Source of the DNA: a virus
IMG/VR virus record: IMGVR_UViG_3300021960_000421
Coordinates: 1-26,812 of that record
Length of the DNA stretch: 26,812 bases
Direction: 5' to 3' (one strand)
Part shown: in pieces, positions 1-6,512 of the stretch
How the letters are laid out: every line of letters starts with the position of its first letter
Numbering within the stretch: the first letter of the stretch is position 1
Made by a program: the position numbers and the translations under genes
The notes under the pieces: model-generated
Seen by the model: only the letters and a program-made list of their open reading frames with translations
Database searches by the model: none
What the model was told of the DNA's origin: nothing

Positions 1-191
1 TGTTGGTCACTGATAATCTTCTTGTTCGATCTGGCGGCAGGAGACAGAGTCTTTTTCAATCAGCTGAAAAAACAATTTTTGTAGGGCACAAGGACGACTG
101 GGAGGCCACGTATCGGAAGGGAATCTCTTCCAGTTCTACTCTTGGAGGAATATTAAGGCAAGCTCTTAGAGAGAAAGCTGAAGCAGTATGA
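1..191 (+). CDS. 3' end of an unrecognised gene (partial at the window edge)
   Basis: The reading frame is open to the first base of the window, so this is probably the C-terminal part (about 63 residues) of a longer protein rather than a gene starting at the TTG at position 3. The visible part is mixed and basic, with a serine run (SSSST) before a helical tail ending in KAEAV. No domain is recognised. Its stop overlaps the uvsW start in an ATGA arrangement (188-191), so it is translationally coupled to uvsW and lies in the same transcript. Function unknown. Confidence 0.6.
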   Translation, partial: LVTDNLLVRSGGRRQSLFQSAEKTIFVGHKDDWEATYRKGISSSSTLGGILRQALREKAEAV

Positions 192-1645
192 GTACTTGTA
201 TGTTACATATCAAGGACGAAGTGAATGTTAAGATAGAAGGATTGGATCTTAACACACGACGCCGACTTATGAACATGTTTAAGTTTGAAATACCTGGCGC
301 ACGTTATATGCCAGCAGTGCGACTAGGGCGGTGGGACGGTACTGTTAGCTTCTTTCAAATGGGCGGTAGTACATTTATTAATTTGTTGCCTGACATACTC
401 CCTGAGTTAGAAAAAGCAGGCTATAACATTGAGTTAAATGATACACGAGATTACACAACCAAATTTGAATTTAAAAAAGTAGACGAAGATTCATACAGCA
501 ACATTGCCTGGCCCAAAGGTCATCCAGCCGTAGGACAACCTATACAACTACGCGACTATCAAGTTGAGATCATCAACAACTTCTTAGACAACCCGCAGTG
601 CATCCAAGAAGTAGCAACAGGCGCAGGCAAAACTATTATGACCGCGGCACTGAGCAAGAGCATAGAAGCCTACGGGCGTAGCATTGTTATTGTGCCCAAT
701 AAGAGTTTGGTTACTCAAACAGAAGCAGACTACATCAACATGGGGTTAGACGTAGGTGTATTCTTTGGTGACCGTAAAGAGTTTGGCAGACAGCATACCA
801 TCTGCACATGGCAGAGTTTGAATGTGCTACTAAAAAATACACGCAACCAAGTTGCTGATATTACCATCGGCGAGTTTATTGAGGACGTTGTGTGCGTAAT
901 GGTAGACGAAGTACACATGGCTAAAGCAGATGCACTAAAGACTCTGCTTACAGGTGTGTTTGCGCGAGTGCCAATTCGGTGGGGATTAACAGGCACCATT
1001 CCAAAAGAAAAGTTTGAACAGTTTAGTTTGTATTGTAGCATTGGCAATGTTATAGGAAAACTCAGCGCCAGTGAATTACAAGAAGCAGGTCATCTAGCTC
1101 GTTGTAAAGTGAATATTGTACAGCTCGTTGACCATTCAGAATATTCCAACTATCAAAGCGAGCTTAAATACTTGTTAGAGCAACCCGACAGGTTGGATTA
1201 TATTGCTAGTATGATTGAACAGATCAGAACTAGTGGAAATACTTTAATATTAGTGGACAGGATAAATGCAGGAACAAAACTTACCGAGAGGATTCAGGGC
1301 GCCGTTTTTGTTAGCGGCGGAACGAAGGCACAAGATCGTAAACAAGAATATGACGAAGTTGCAGATTCTAGTGATAAGGTTATTGTGGCCACTTATGGTG
1401 TTGCCGCTGTGGGTATTAATATCCCTCGCATTTTCAATCTCGTACTTTTGGAGCCTGGTAAAAGCTTCGTTAGAGTTATACAATCTATAGGGCGAGGCAT
1501 TCGTAAAGCAGAAGACAAAGACCATGTAGAAATATGGGATATTACATCTACATGCAAGTTTGCAAAACGTCATCTTACAAAAAGAAAGCAATTCTATAGA
1601 GAAGCAAACTATCCGTTTGAAATTAAAAAGACGGAATGGAAATAA
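188..1645 (+). CDS. uvsW: UvsW-like superfamily 2 DNA/RNA helicase
   Basis: A 485-residue protein close to the length of T4 UvsW (about 500). Visible SF2 motifs in order: LRDYQ (residues 121-125), Walker A ATGAGKT (143-149), DEVH box (240-243), motif III GLTGT (266-270) and an arginine-finger motif VI, QSIGRGIRK, near residue 430. The first 90 or so residues match the small DNA-binding N-terminal domain of UvsW. In T4, UvsW is a RecG-like enzyme that unwinds R-loops and remodels branched DNA, switching replication from origin-dependent to recombination-dependent mode. The ATG overlaps the upstream stop. It is followed by a separate early-type promoter, so this appears to be the last gene of its unit. 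The identification is firm from motifs and length. Confidence 0.93.
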   Translation: MSTCMLHIKDEVNVKIEGLDLNTRRRLMNMFKFEIPGARYMPAVRLGRWDGTVSFFQMGGSTFINLLPDILPELEKAGYNIELNDTRDYTTKFEFKKVDEDSYSNIAWPKGHPAVGQPIQLRDYQVEIINNFLDNPQCIQEVATGAGKTIMTAALSKSIEAYGRSIVIVPNKSLVTQTEADYINMGLDVGVFFGDRKEFGRQHTICTWQSLNVLLKNTRNQVADITIGEFIEDVVCVMVDEVHMAKADALKTLLTGVFARVPIRWGLTGTIPKEKFEQFSLYCSIGNVIGKLSASELQEAGHLARCKVNIVQLVDHSEYSNYQSELKYLLEQPDRLDYIASMIEQIRTSGNTLILVDRINAGTKLTERIQGAVFVSGGTKAQDRKQEYDEVADSSDKVIVATYGVAAVGINIPRIFNLVLLEPGKSFVRVIQSIGRGIRKAEDKDHVEIWDITSTCKFAKRHLTKRKQFYREANYPFEIKKTEWK

Positions 1646-1651
1646 AGCATA

Positions 1652-1680
1652 TTGACTAGTACACTAAAATGTTGTATATT
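1652..1680 (+). promoter_or_regulatory. Sigma-70-like early promoter
   Basis: A -35 TTGACT (1652-1657) and a -10 TATATT (1675-1680) are separated by 17 bases, directly after uvsW and before the 1704 gene. The predicted transcript leader contains AAGGA just before ATG 1704. It should drive the 1704-4682 run of small replication genes using host sigma factor. Confidence 0.7.
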
Positions 1681-1703
1681 AAATTATTAATAAGGAAAAA
1701 TAG

Positions 1704-2204
1704 ATGAGAATACTCACACTTGAAAACAACGCTTTTGACATGACGGAGTTACCTGAAGAAATTGATGACCTACGATTTAGTGTATTAGATAATAGTGATC
1801 CCAAAAACCCTGATTTCTTTTTTATTCCGTTGATATTTTTAGAAAGTTTTAATAGCAGTGCATTGGTTTTACGCATTGGCGGTAAACAAATTCAAATGCC
1901 ACTGGATTGGCATATACTCATTGGTGAGGCTGAAATGGGAGACCTTGAAGTAATTCCTCTGACAAGTATTAATGATAGAGGGTTCAATGCGTTTAGTTTT
2001 AATTCTCTCACCAGTTTCAGACCCGAGTTCTTGCCAATTGAAATTGAAGATATCTTTCAAGATGTAAAATGGTACTTTCCTAAACTCAGGCCAGGACAGC
2101 TACTAGCAGTACCAATTGACACATCTAAAGAACCACGTTGCGTGTATTTTGTTAGTGATATTAGTAGACAGAGCGAGGTAGTTGATTATGGAAAAATTTG
2201 GTAA
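1704..2204 (+). CDS. Hypothetical phage protein
   Basis: An acidic 166-residue protein with no domain I recognise. It contains hydrophobic beta-like stretches (FFFIPLIFLESF near residue 38; VYFVSDISR near the end) and no transmembrane segment, signal peptide or metal motif. AAGGA sits about 9 bases before the ATG, supporting this start. It is the first gene of the unit driven by the promoter at 1652-1680 and its 3' end overlaps the cupin gene by 17 bases, so the two are probably co-translated. The location beside uvsW and gp62 suggests an early nucleic-acid role, but nothing in the sequence shows one. Confidence 0.75.
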   Translation: MRILTLENNAFDMTELPEEIDDLRFSVLDNSDPKNPDFFFIPLIFLESFNSSALVLRIGGKQIQMPLDWHILIGEAEMGDLEVIPLTSINDRGFNAFSFNSLTSFRPEFLPIEIEDIFQDVKWYFPKLRPGQLLAVPIDTSKEPRCVYFVSDISRQSEVVDYGKIW

Positions 2205-2541
2205 TTTAGGACAACTAGTCAGTATAAATGATATTGGCGGAGAGCTAATCAAAGACAACCAAAAGTATGAGCTTTATGATAACAAGCTCTTAAAAAATTT
2301 AGTTTTAAGCAAAACAAGACTGCGAGCAAAACAAAGCACAAACGGACATAGACATGCTGGCCAAGAAGAAGTTTATATTTTTATTAAAGGCCACGGACAA
2401 ATGGAACTAGACTATCGTATCTTTGATGTGACAGAAGGCGACATTGTACTAGTAGAAGACAATGTATTTCACAAAGTACACAATACAGGCGATTACTTTT
2501 TAGATTTTATTTGTGTATTTGATGGTAGGCGTAACCATTGA
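2188..2541 (+). CDS. Small cupin-domain protein
   Basis: A 117-residue single-domain cupin. Cupin motif 1 is seen as G-H-R-H-A-G-Q-E-E (His54, His56, Glu60/61) and motif 2 as GDIVLVEDNVFHKVHN (His95, with His98 nearby), giving the usual three-His/one-Glu metal site. A TTG six bases upstream is possible, but ATG 2188 is preferred because GAGG lies 9 bases before it. Small cupins bind Fe, Mn, Ni or Zn and can be dioxygenases, isomerases or binding proteins; the substrate cannot be inferred. Its stop overlaps the next start (TTGA). Confidence 0.8.
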   Translation: MEKFGNLGQLVSINDIGGELIKDNQKYELYDNKLLKNLVLSKTRLRAKQSTNGHRHAGQEEVYIFIKGHGQMELDYRIFDVTEGDIVLVEDNVFHKVHNTGDYFLDFICVFDGRRNH

Positions 2542-2807
2542 GTACAAAAAAGTATATCTATGAATCACCCGACGGTGGCGAAACTGTATATGCAAGACTA
2601 TCTGGGGAGGATTCAACAAAGCGTTGGAAACTGCCTGACACACCATATCAAAGCGAGCAGACTAGGTTGCATAACGAACGAGTACTAGCACTTGGTATGG
2701 TTAAGTTAGCTCGCTCAAACGAGAGCTTGCGCGAAGCACTTGACCATGCTATAATGATTTATAACTTGATAAAGAATGAAGATGGATCGACTGAACATAC
2801 GAAATGA
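2538..2807 (+). CDS. Hypothetical small protein, TTG start
   Basis: An 89-residue hydrophilic protein with no recognised domain. It begins at a TTG that overlaps the cupin stop codon (TTGA) and its end overlaps the start of the gp62-like gene by about 30 bases. The second half (residues 45-80) is predicted to be helical by eye. Overlaps at both ends support a real, translationally coupled gene. Function unknown. Confidence 0.65.
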   Translation: MSTKKYIYESPDGGETVYARLSGEDSTKRWKLPDTPYQSEQTRLHNERVLALGMVKLARSNESLREALDHAIMIYNLIKNEDGSTEHTK

Positions 2808-3246
2808 AATGAGTGCATTGGATTCAAAGCGACGTGAGTACTTTGATGAAATGACCGATGAGGAGCAGAAAAAGTTTGCTCCGTTTCTAATGATTCGTTG
2901 GGGCAGTAGTGTAACTGGCGATCCAATCCTGCAACAGTATTATTTGGCTAGTTGCAATGAACGTTTAAACAAGCACTTCTTTGATATCAGCGCCAGTAAA
3001 CACAAAAAGTTTTTATGGTTGTTGAGTACAACAGTAAGTCCAGCTATGGGCAACTGTTATCACAAATGGATTAGTCCTAAAAAGAAAACTACGAACAATA
3101 AAGCAATAAAATTTTTACGTGAGATCTTTCCAGACCGCACAGAAGAAGATCTAGAACTATTGGCAAAATTAAATGATAAACGAGATCTTAAAGACTTGGC
3201 AAGAGAACACGGGTGGGATGACAAGCGAATCAAATCCGCGTTTTAA
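2776..3246 (+). CDS. 62: Clamp-loader small subunit, gp62-like
   Basis: A protein of up to 156 residues whose order of features matches phage T4-type gp62: a PFLMIRW segment near residue 37, an N-E-R-L-N-K-H motif near residue 62, a KFLWLL hydrophobic helix, then W-I-S-P-K-K-K and a helical tail. gp62 forms the sliding-clamp loader with gp44, which loads gp45 clamps for the phage polymerase; gp44 and gp45 are not in this window. The true start is uncertain: ATG 2776, 2782 or 2809 are all in frame and none has a strong ribosome site; 2809 lies just after the upstream stop. The C-terminus overlaps the next gene. Confidence 0.7.
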   Translation: MKMDRLNIRNEMSALDSKRREYFDEMTDEEQKKFAPFLMIRWGSSVTGDPILQQYYLASCNERLNKHFFDISASKHKKFLWLLSTTVSPAMGNCYHKWISPKKKTTNNKAIKFLREIFPDRTEEDLELLAKLNDKRDLKDLAREHGWDDKRIKSAF

Positions 3247-3913
3247 GTGCAAGTATTGTGACAAAGCATATCGCAAGGAAAGTACTCTTGCGGCGCATCT
3301 CTGTGAGCCTAAACGTAGATATCAACAAGAAAAAGAACAAGGTGTGCAGATGGGTTTCCAAGCATATCTTAGGTTCTATGAACTCACACAAGGTGGGTCT
3401 AATCTCAAGACATACACACATCTAGTAGAAAGCCCATACTATAATGCATTTGTAAAGTATGGTAGACATTGTCAATCAATTCGTTGTGTTAACTTTAAAA
3501 GTTATACAGACTGGTTGCTTAAAAACAATAAAAAATTGGATCATTGGACCAAGGAGGTTCATTATGTAGAATGGTTAAGCCAGTACTTGCGTAATGAGAA
3601 TGTACAGGATGCACTAGAACGTAGCATTCGAGAGATACAACGTTATGCAGATGAAACCGATAGTCTCCAAGACATAGACTATTTTAGATATGGCAACGCT
3701 AATAAAATTTGCTATCATATAAGTAATGGCAGAGTCAGTGCTTGGGTAGTATTTAATTGTGATTCGGGAGTTGAATTTTTAGAAAGACTCAACGAAGAAC
3801 AACTTAGTGTGATACTTCCGTGGATTGACCCTGAATTTTGGCAACGCAAGTTCCAAGATTATCTAGCCGATAAAGAGTGGGTTAGAGAAATTCTAAAGCA
3901 GGGAGGTTTCTAA
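3218..3913 (+). CDS. Zinc-finger protein of unknown function
   Basis: A 231-residue protein from ATG 3218; the frame is open further upstream, but this ATG follows GGGTGGG and leaves a natural 29-base overlap with gp62. A single zinc-finger-like motif sits at the N-terminus: Cys11-x2-Cys14-x12-His27-x-Cys29 followed by a basic patch (EPKRR). The rest is helical and rich in aromatic residues with no catalytic motif I recognise. The location between a clamp-loader subunit and a polymerase-motif protein suggests DNA binding in replication or late-transcription control, which is inference. Confidence 0.75.
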   Translation: MTSESNPRFKCKYCDKAYRKESTLAAHLCEPKRRYQQEKEQGVQMGFQAYLRFYELTQGGSNLKTYTHLVESPYYNAFVKYGRHCQSIRCVNFKSYTDWLLKNNKKLDHWTKEVHYVEWLSQYLRNENVQDALERSIREIQRYADETDSLQDIDYFRYGNANKICYHISNGRVSAWVVFNCDSGVEFLERLNEEQLSVILPWIDPEFWQRKFQDYLADKEWVREILKQGGF

Positions 3914-4114
3914 ATGTCTCAACATATGGGCAGTCAAGATATGTTAAAAGTTGCTGTACTAGAAGACATTGTGCAGAATTGGATTTATCCCCAATCACAC
4001 AAAACAGAAATAGCACTAACATGGATACAAGAATATGTTAACAATATACGAAAAGGTAACCCAATTAGTTTAACCGGTGATGAATCGAACATACACAAAA
4101 ATGAACAAGTTTAA
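3914..4114 (+). CDS. Hypothetical 66-residue protein
   Basis: The gene starts directly after the previous stop, with a strong GGAGG (3901-3905) eight bases before the ATG. The protein is small and mostly helical (LKVAVLEDIVQNWIY near the N-terminus) with no recognised domain. It overlaps the next gene by about 14 bases if that gene starts at 4101. The strong ribosome site and tight packing are the main reasons to call it real. Confidence 0.65.
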   Translation: MSQHMGSQDMLKVAVLEDIVQNWIYPQSHKTEIALTWIQEYVNNIRKGNPISLTGDESNIHKNEQV

Positions 4115-4682
4115 AAGCGACATTGATATAGACTTTGGTGATAGAGCAGACATTTTAAAACTGCTAGATCATACTCCAGCGAGTATACACAGGAACGGTG
4201 AGTTAGTAAAACATAACACCGGTGTTTATTTTCAAACCGTTCCTGTGGACCCTTTCGGCGGTCTTTGTTCAATTGACCACAAAGAAAGCGAAGATAGAGG
4301 CTATATTAAACTTGATTTATTAAATGTACATGTATACAAACAGGTACGTGACGAAGCACACCTAACAGAACTGTTGACTACTCCTCCGCAGTGGGAACGC
4401 CTATACGAACGTGAGTTCTGTGAGCAGTTAATTCACATAGGCGATCATTATGATACAATGATACGCATGCCTGAAATGGTAGACACTGTTCCGCGCCTAG
4501 CAATGTTGCTGGCAGTGATCCGCCCAAGCAAACGACATCTAATAGGCAAACGCTGGCGTGAAGTTGCTAAAACTGTTTGGGACAAGCCCACAGATGATGG
4601 GTATTATTTTAAAAAGTCGCACAGTGTAGCATATGCGAATCTAGTTGTGGTGAATATGAACCTAATCAGTCTTGCGAACTAG
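4101..4682 (+). CDS. Small protein with DNA polymerase III alpha (DnaE/PolC) palm motifs
   Basis: A 193-residue protein in which several signature segments of bacterial C-family polymerases occur in the right order but with the intervening sequence strongly shortened: S-D-I-D-I-D-F at residues 6-12 (compare P-D-F-D-V-D-F, which carries two catalytic aspartates), H-N-T-G-V at 38-42, G-Y-I-K-L-D-L-L at 67-74 (compare G-L-V-K-F-D-F-L, third aspartate), R-P at 141-142 and K-K-S-H-S-V-A-Y-A at 171-179 (compare N-K-S-H-A-A-A-Y-A). DnaE proteins are about 1,100 residues, so PHP, finger and C-terminal domains are missing. It may be an accessory or structural derivative rather than an active polymerase. 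The start is ambiguous (GTG 4077, ATG 4080 or ATG 4101). The 3' end overlaps the convergent minus-strand gene by 21 bases. Confidence 0.72.
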   Translation: MNKFKSDIDIDFGDRADILKLLDHTPASIHRNGELVKHNTGVYFQTVPVDPFGGLCSIDHKESEDRGYIKLDLLNVHVYKQVRDEAHLTELLTTPPQWERLYEREFCEQLIHIGDHYDTMIRMPEMVDTVPRLAMLLAVIRPSKRHLIGKRWREVAKTVWDKPTDDGYYFKKSHSVAYANLVVVNMNLISLAN

Positions 4683-5042
4683 CGTAATACTGCGACGTTT
4701 GCTACGCTTCTGACTCATTGTTTTAATATTAGTAGCAGGACCAAATCGTATGTCTACGTCCTTGCTGTTCATGGTCTGAATAACAGGCTTAAATTGCTCC
4801 CAATCCTGTTTTAGAAAAATGTTAATAGGAATCATACGATTTGATTCCCACCACCAAACTTCTGCTAGATCCAAAAAATGCATCTTATCATCTCTGGACT
4901 TTAGTTTACCATAGTCATACATGGTAGTAATCTGATCATCAGAGTTTTGGATCACCCCAATATATTCAATACCACCGTAGACCAGGTAAGTTAAAAACGG
5001 ATATTGCTCTAAGAGCTCGGTTATGTTGTCTTGTGTATACAA
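4662..5042 (-). CDS. Conserved-looking hypothetical protein on the opposite strand
   Basis: A 126-residue protein, the only minus-strand frame with protein-like composition. It has an aromatic, acidic first half (YPFLTYLVYGGIEYIGVI), the segment E-V-W-W-W-E-S-N-R-M-I-P-I-N-I-F-L and a very basic tail (QKRSKRRS). No known domain is identified. Initiation appears to be at a TTG (5042-5040) with little Shine-Dalgarno signal, and a TTTACA/TATAAG-like promoter lies just upstream on the minus strand (about 5047-5075). It is convergent with, and overlaps, the 4101-4682 gene. The basic tail suggests nucleic-acid binding. Confidence 0.7.
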   Translation of the reverse strand: MYTQDNITELLEQYPFLTYLVYGGIEYIGVIQNSDDQITTMYDYGKLKSRDDKMHFLDLAEVWWWESNRMIPINIFLKQDWEQFKPVIQTMNSKDVDIRFGPATNIKTMSQKRSKRRSITLVRKTD

Positions 5043-5048
5043 TTTTCT

Positions 5049-5056
5049 TATAAATA
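5049..5056 (+). promoter_or_regulatory. T4-type late promoter, TATAAATA
   Basis: An exact match to the T4 late promoter octamer, 34 bases upstream of the 5090 gene, in the intergenic space between divergent genes. Such promoters are read by host RNA polymerase with the phage sigma gp55. Predicted transcript start about 5062. Confidence 0.75.
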
Positions 5057-5089
5057 CTTAAACATGCAGTGTAAAGAGCGATAAACCCT

Positions 5090-5524
5090 ATGCAAATGAT
5101 TCACAGTTATTTATATACACCAAAAGTTCGAGTACAAATTTCGGATACGGGTGTGACAAACATACAGGAGCGAAGAGTGTACAACCACGTAATTCAACTG
5201 TACAAGGGTACGGATAATCCTGTACAGGTTAGATTTTTAAACCAAGACCAAAAGAAAGTAGACGTAACCAACTACACGTTTGTAGTTGCTGTTATGAATT
5301 CTGACCAAGGACAAACAATTTTTTATCCCACACTAACAGTAACCAATGCTGCCGCAGGGCAAGGAACTGTTACATTTACTGAAGAAGAACTCGCACCTCT
5401 AGATGCAATGCGTTATACGCTGGCTATTAAAGGAACTGTTAATGGGGTAGAAGCCCCTGTCTACAGCGACGATAATTTCAATTTGAGTTTAGATTTGCAT
5501 ATTAATGAAGGATTTTTATCATAA
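5090..5524 (+). CDS. Putative beta-rich virion structural protein
   Basis: A 144-residue protein whose alternating hydrophobic pattern (VQVRFLNQDQK, YTFVVAVMNS, GTVTFTEEEL, YTLAIKGTV) looks like an immunoglobulin-like or baseplate-upper-protein-like beta sandwich. It follows a perfect late promoter, which fits a virion component. No signal peptide, cysteine or catalytic motif is visible. The start could be ATG 5090 or ATG 5096; no strong ribosome site separates them. The end of the gene is covered by a 9-base-pair hairpin. Assignment to baseplate, neck or fibre cannot be made from the sequence alone. Confidence 0.7.
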   Translation: MQMIHSYLYTPKVRVQISDTGVTNIQERRVYNHVIQLYKGTDNPVQVRFLNQDQKKVDVTNYTFVVAVMNSDQGQTIFYPTLTVTNAAAGQGTVTFTEEELAPLDAMRYTLAIKGTVNGVEAPVYSDDNFNLSLDLHINEGFLS

Positions 5525-5531
5525 TCCTTCA
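5506..5531 (+). other. Hairpin spanning the stop codon of the 5090 gene
   Basis: TGAAGGATT (5506-5514) and AATCCTTCA (5523-5531) form a perfect 9-base-pair stem with an 8-base loop that contains the start of the TAA stop. There is no T-run after it, so it is not a standard intrinsic terminator; it may protect an mRNA 3' end or attenuate transcription. Confidence 0.45.
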
Positions 5532-5658
5532 GCATAATATGAAAAGCCATGCAGTTAGAAATACCCAACCTATTAGTAAAGTAACAGCCGCACTAGTCTG
5601 GAACGAAATCTAAACTTAGAATCACCTATAATAAAATTTGAAAGCATTGAAATTCGCA
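5532..5658. other. Leader region before the DUF3050 gene
   Basis: No convincing gene. A 24-codon frame (5539-5613, MKSHAVRN...) exists but has no ribosome site or supporting evidence. A TATAAT hexamer at 5627-5632 could be an early -10 element, though no -35 is visible 17 bases upstream. No tRNA-like structure is seen. Confidence 0.35.
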
Positions 5659-5686
5659 CTTAAATACCTAGCAACTTTATAGGTAT
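5659..5686 (+). promoter_or_regulatory. Late-like promoter overlapping a ribosome-site hairpin
   Basis: CTTAAATA (5659-5666) matches six of eight positions of the late octamer. ATACCTA (5664-5670) and TAGGTAT (5680-5686) form a perfect 7-base-pair stem with a 9-base spacer. The only Shine-Dalgarno-like AGG (5681-5683) before ATG 5691 lies in the 3' arm. A transcript started from the late-like element, at about 5672, would lack the 5' arm, so the ribosome site would be free only in late mRNA. The interpretation is inference. Confidence 0.45.
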
Positions 5687-5690
5687 CCCA

Positions 5691-6512
5691 ATGAAATTAA
5701 ATCTTGATCGTATCCACGAGCGCCAAGCTCGCCTTAGTTCTCACCCGTTGTTTTTGGGTGACTGCTTAAAAACATTGGACGATTTGCACATTTTTATGGA
5801 ACATCATGTGTATGCTGTTTGGGATTTTATGAGTCTTATCAAAGCACTACAACATCATGTGTGCCCAAGTACAGAATGTTGGGTACCTACACGCTGGACT
5901 CGTGCAGGACTTGCTCGCATTATTAATGAAATAGTGTTGGGTGAAGAAAGCGACATTGATATGGGAGGTAAAGGATCAATTACTCATCACGATTTGTATG
6001 CACAAGCAATGCTAGAAGTTGGTGCAAACGGACGCAAGTTTGAGTCTTTTATTGAACGTGTACGTAACCTTGGATTCAATGATGCAATGGAAAATGCCGC
6101 TGTACCTCCTGCCTCAGCAAGTTTTATGAAAACAACATTTTCTTTTATACACACTCGTGAGCCACATGTAATTGCAGGTGCGTTTGCGTTTGGTCGTGAA
6201 ACACTTATACCTGGAATGTTCCAAAGTCTTTTAAATCAAATGCAGATTACTGCACACGATGCACCCAAGTTTCACTACTATCTAAAACGTCATATTGACT
6301 TAGATGGCGATGAACACGGACCAGCCGCTGTTCATATGGTAGAAACATTATGCGATTATGATCCAGTAAAAATACATCATGCAGAACAAGCCGCACTTGA
6401 TGCACTTGATGCACGTATCAGATTATGGGATAAAGTATACGAAATTATTACAGATCCAGAAGAAAAAGAACTTTATAGCGAATTGTTTTTAACTGAAGGG
6501 ATCGCTCCATAA
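5691..6512 (+). CDS. DUF3050 family protein, haem-oxygenase-like metalloenzyme
   Basis: A 273-residue protein, full length for the family, with the features I associate with DUF3050: H-P-L near the start, M-E-H-H-V-Y-A-V-W-D-F-M-S-L at residues 36-49, I-N-E-I-V-L-G-E-E-S-D at 78-88, H-H-D-L-Y at 99-103, P-H-V-I-A-G-A-F-A-F-G-R-E at 158-170, and the hallmark R-H-I-D-L-D-G-D-E-H-G-P at 200-211. The conserved Glu/His/Asp residues (for example Glu80/85/86, His99/100, Glu170, His201, Asp204, His209) look like the metal ligands of haem-oxygenase-like di-iron oxidases. The substrate is unknown. Its last bases overlap the next gene by one base, so it is probably made with the radical-SAM enzyme as one pathway. 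It is not a standard T4-type gene. Confidence 0.85.
   Translation: MKLNLDRIHERQARLSSHPLFLGDCLKTLDDLHIFMEHHVYAVWDFMSLIKALQHHVCPSTECWVPTRWTRAGLARIINEIVLGEESDIDMGGKGSITHHDLYAQAMLEVGANGRKFESFIERVRNLGFNDAMENAAVPPASASFMKTTFSFIHTREPHVIAGAFAFGRETLIPGMFQSLLNQMQITAHDAPKFHYYLKRHIDLDGDEHGPAAVHMVETLCDYDPVKIHHAEQAALDALDARIRLWDKVYEIITDPEEKELYSELFLTEGIAP

Noticed and set aside
3173-3217. Upstream extension of the zinc-finger protein to 3173
   Set aside because: The extension lies entirely in the gp62 coding end and the ATG at 3218 has a better upstream sequence; the zinc finger starts right after it.
5539-5613. A 24-codon frame starting ATG before the DUF3050 gene
   Set aside because: No ribosome site, no supporting context, and this length occurs by chance often.
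5525-5690. Possible tRNA or small RNA in the longest gap
   Set aside because: No T-loop-like GGTTCGA, acceptor stem or CCA end visible; only the hairpins already listed.
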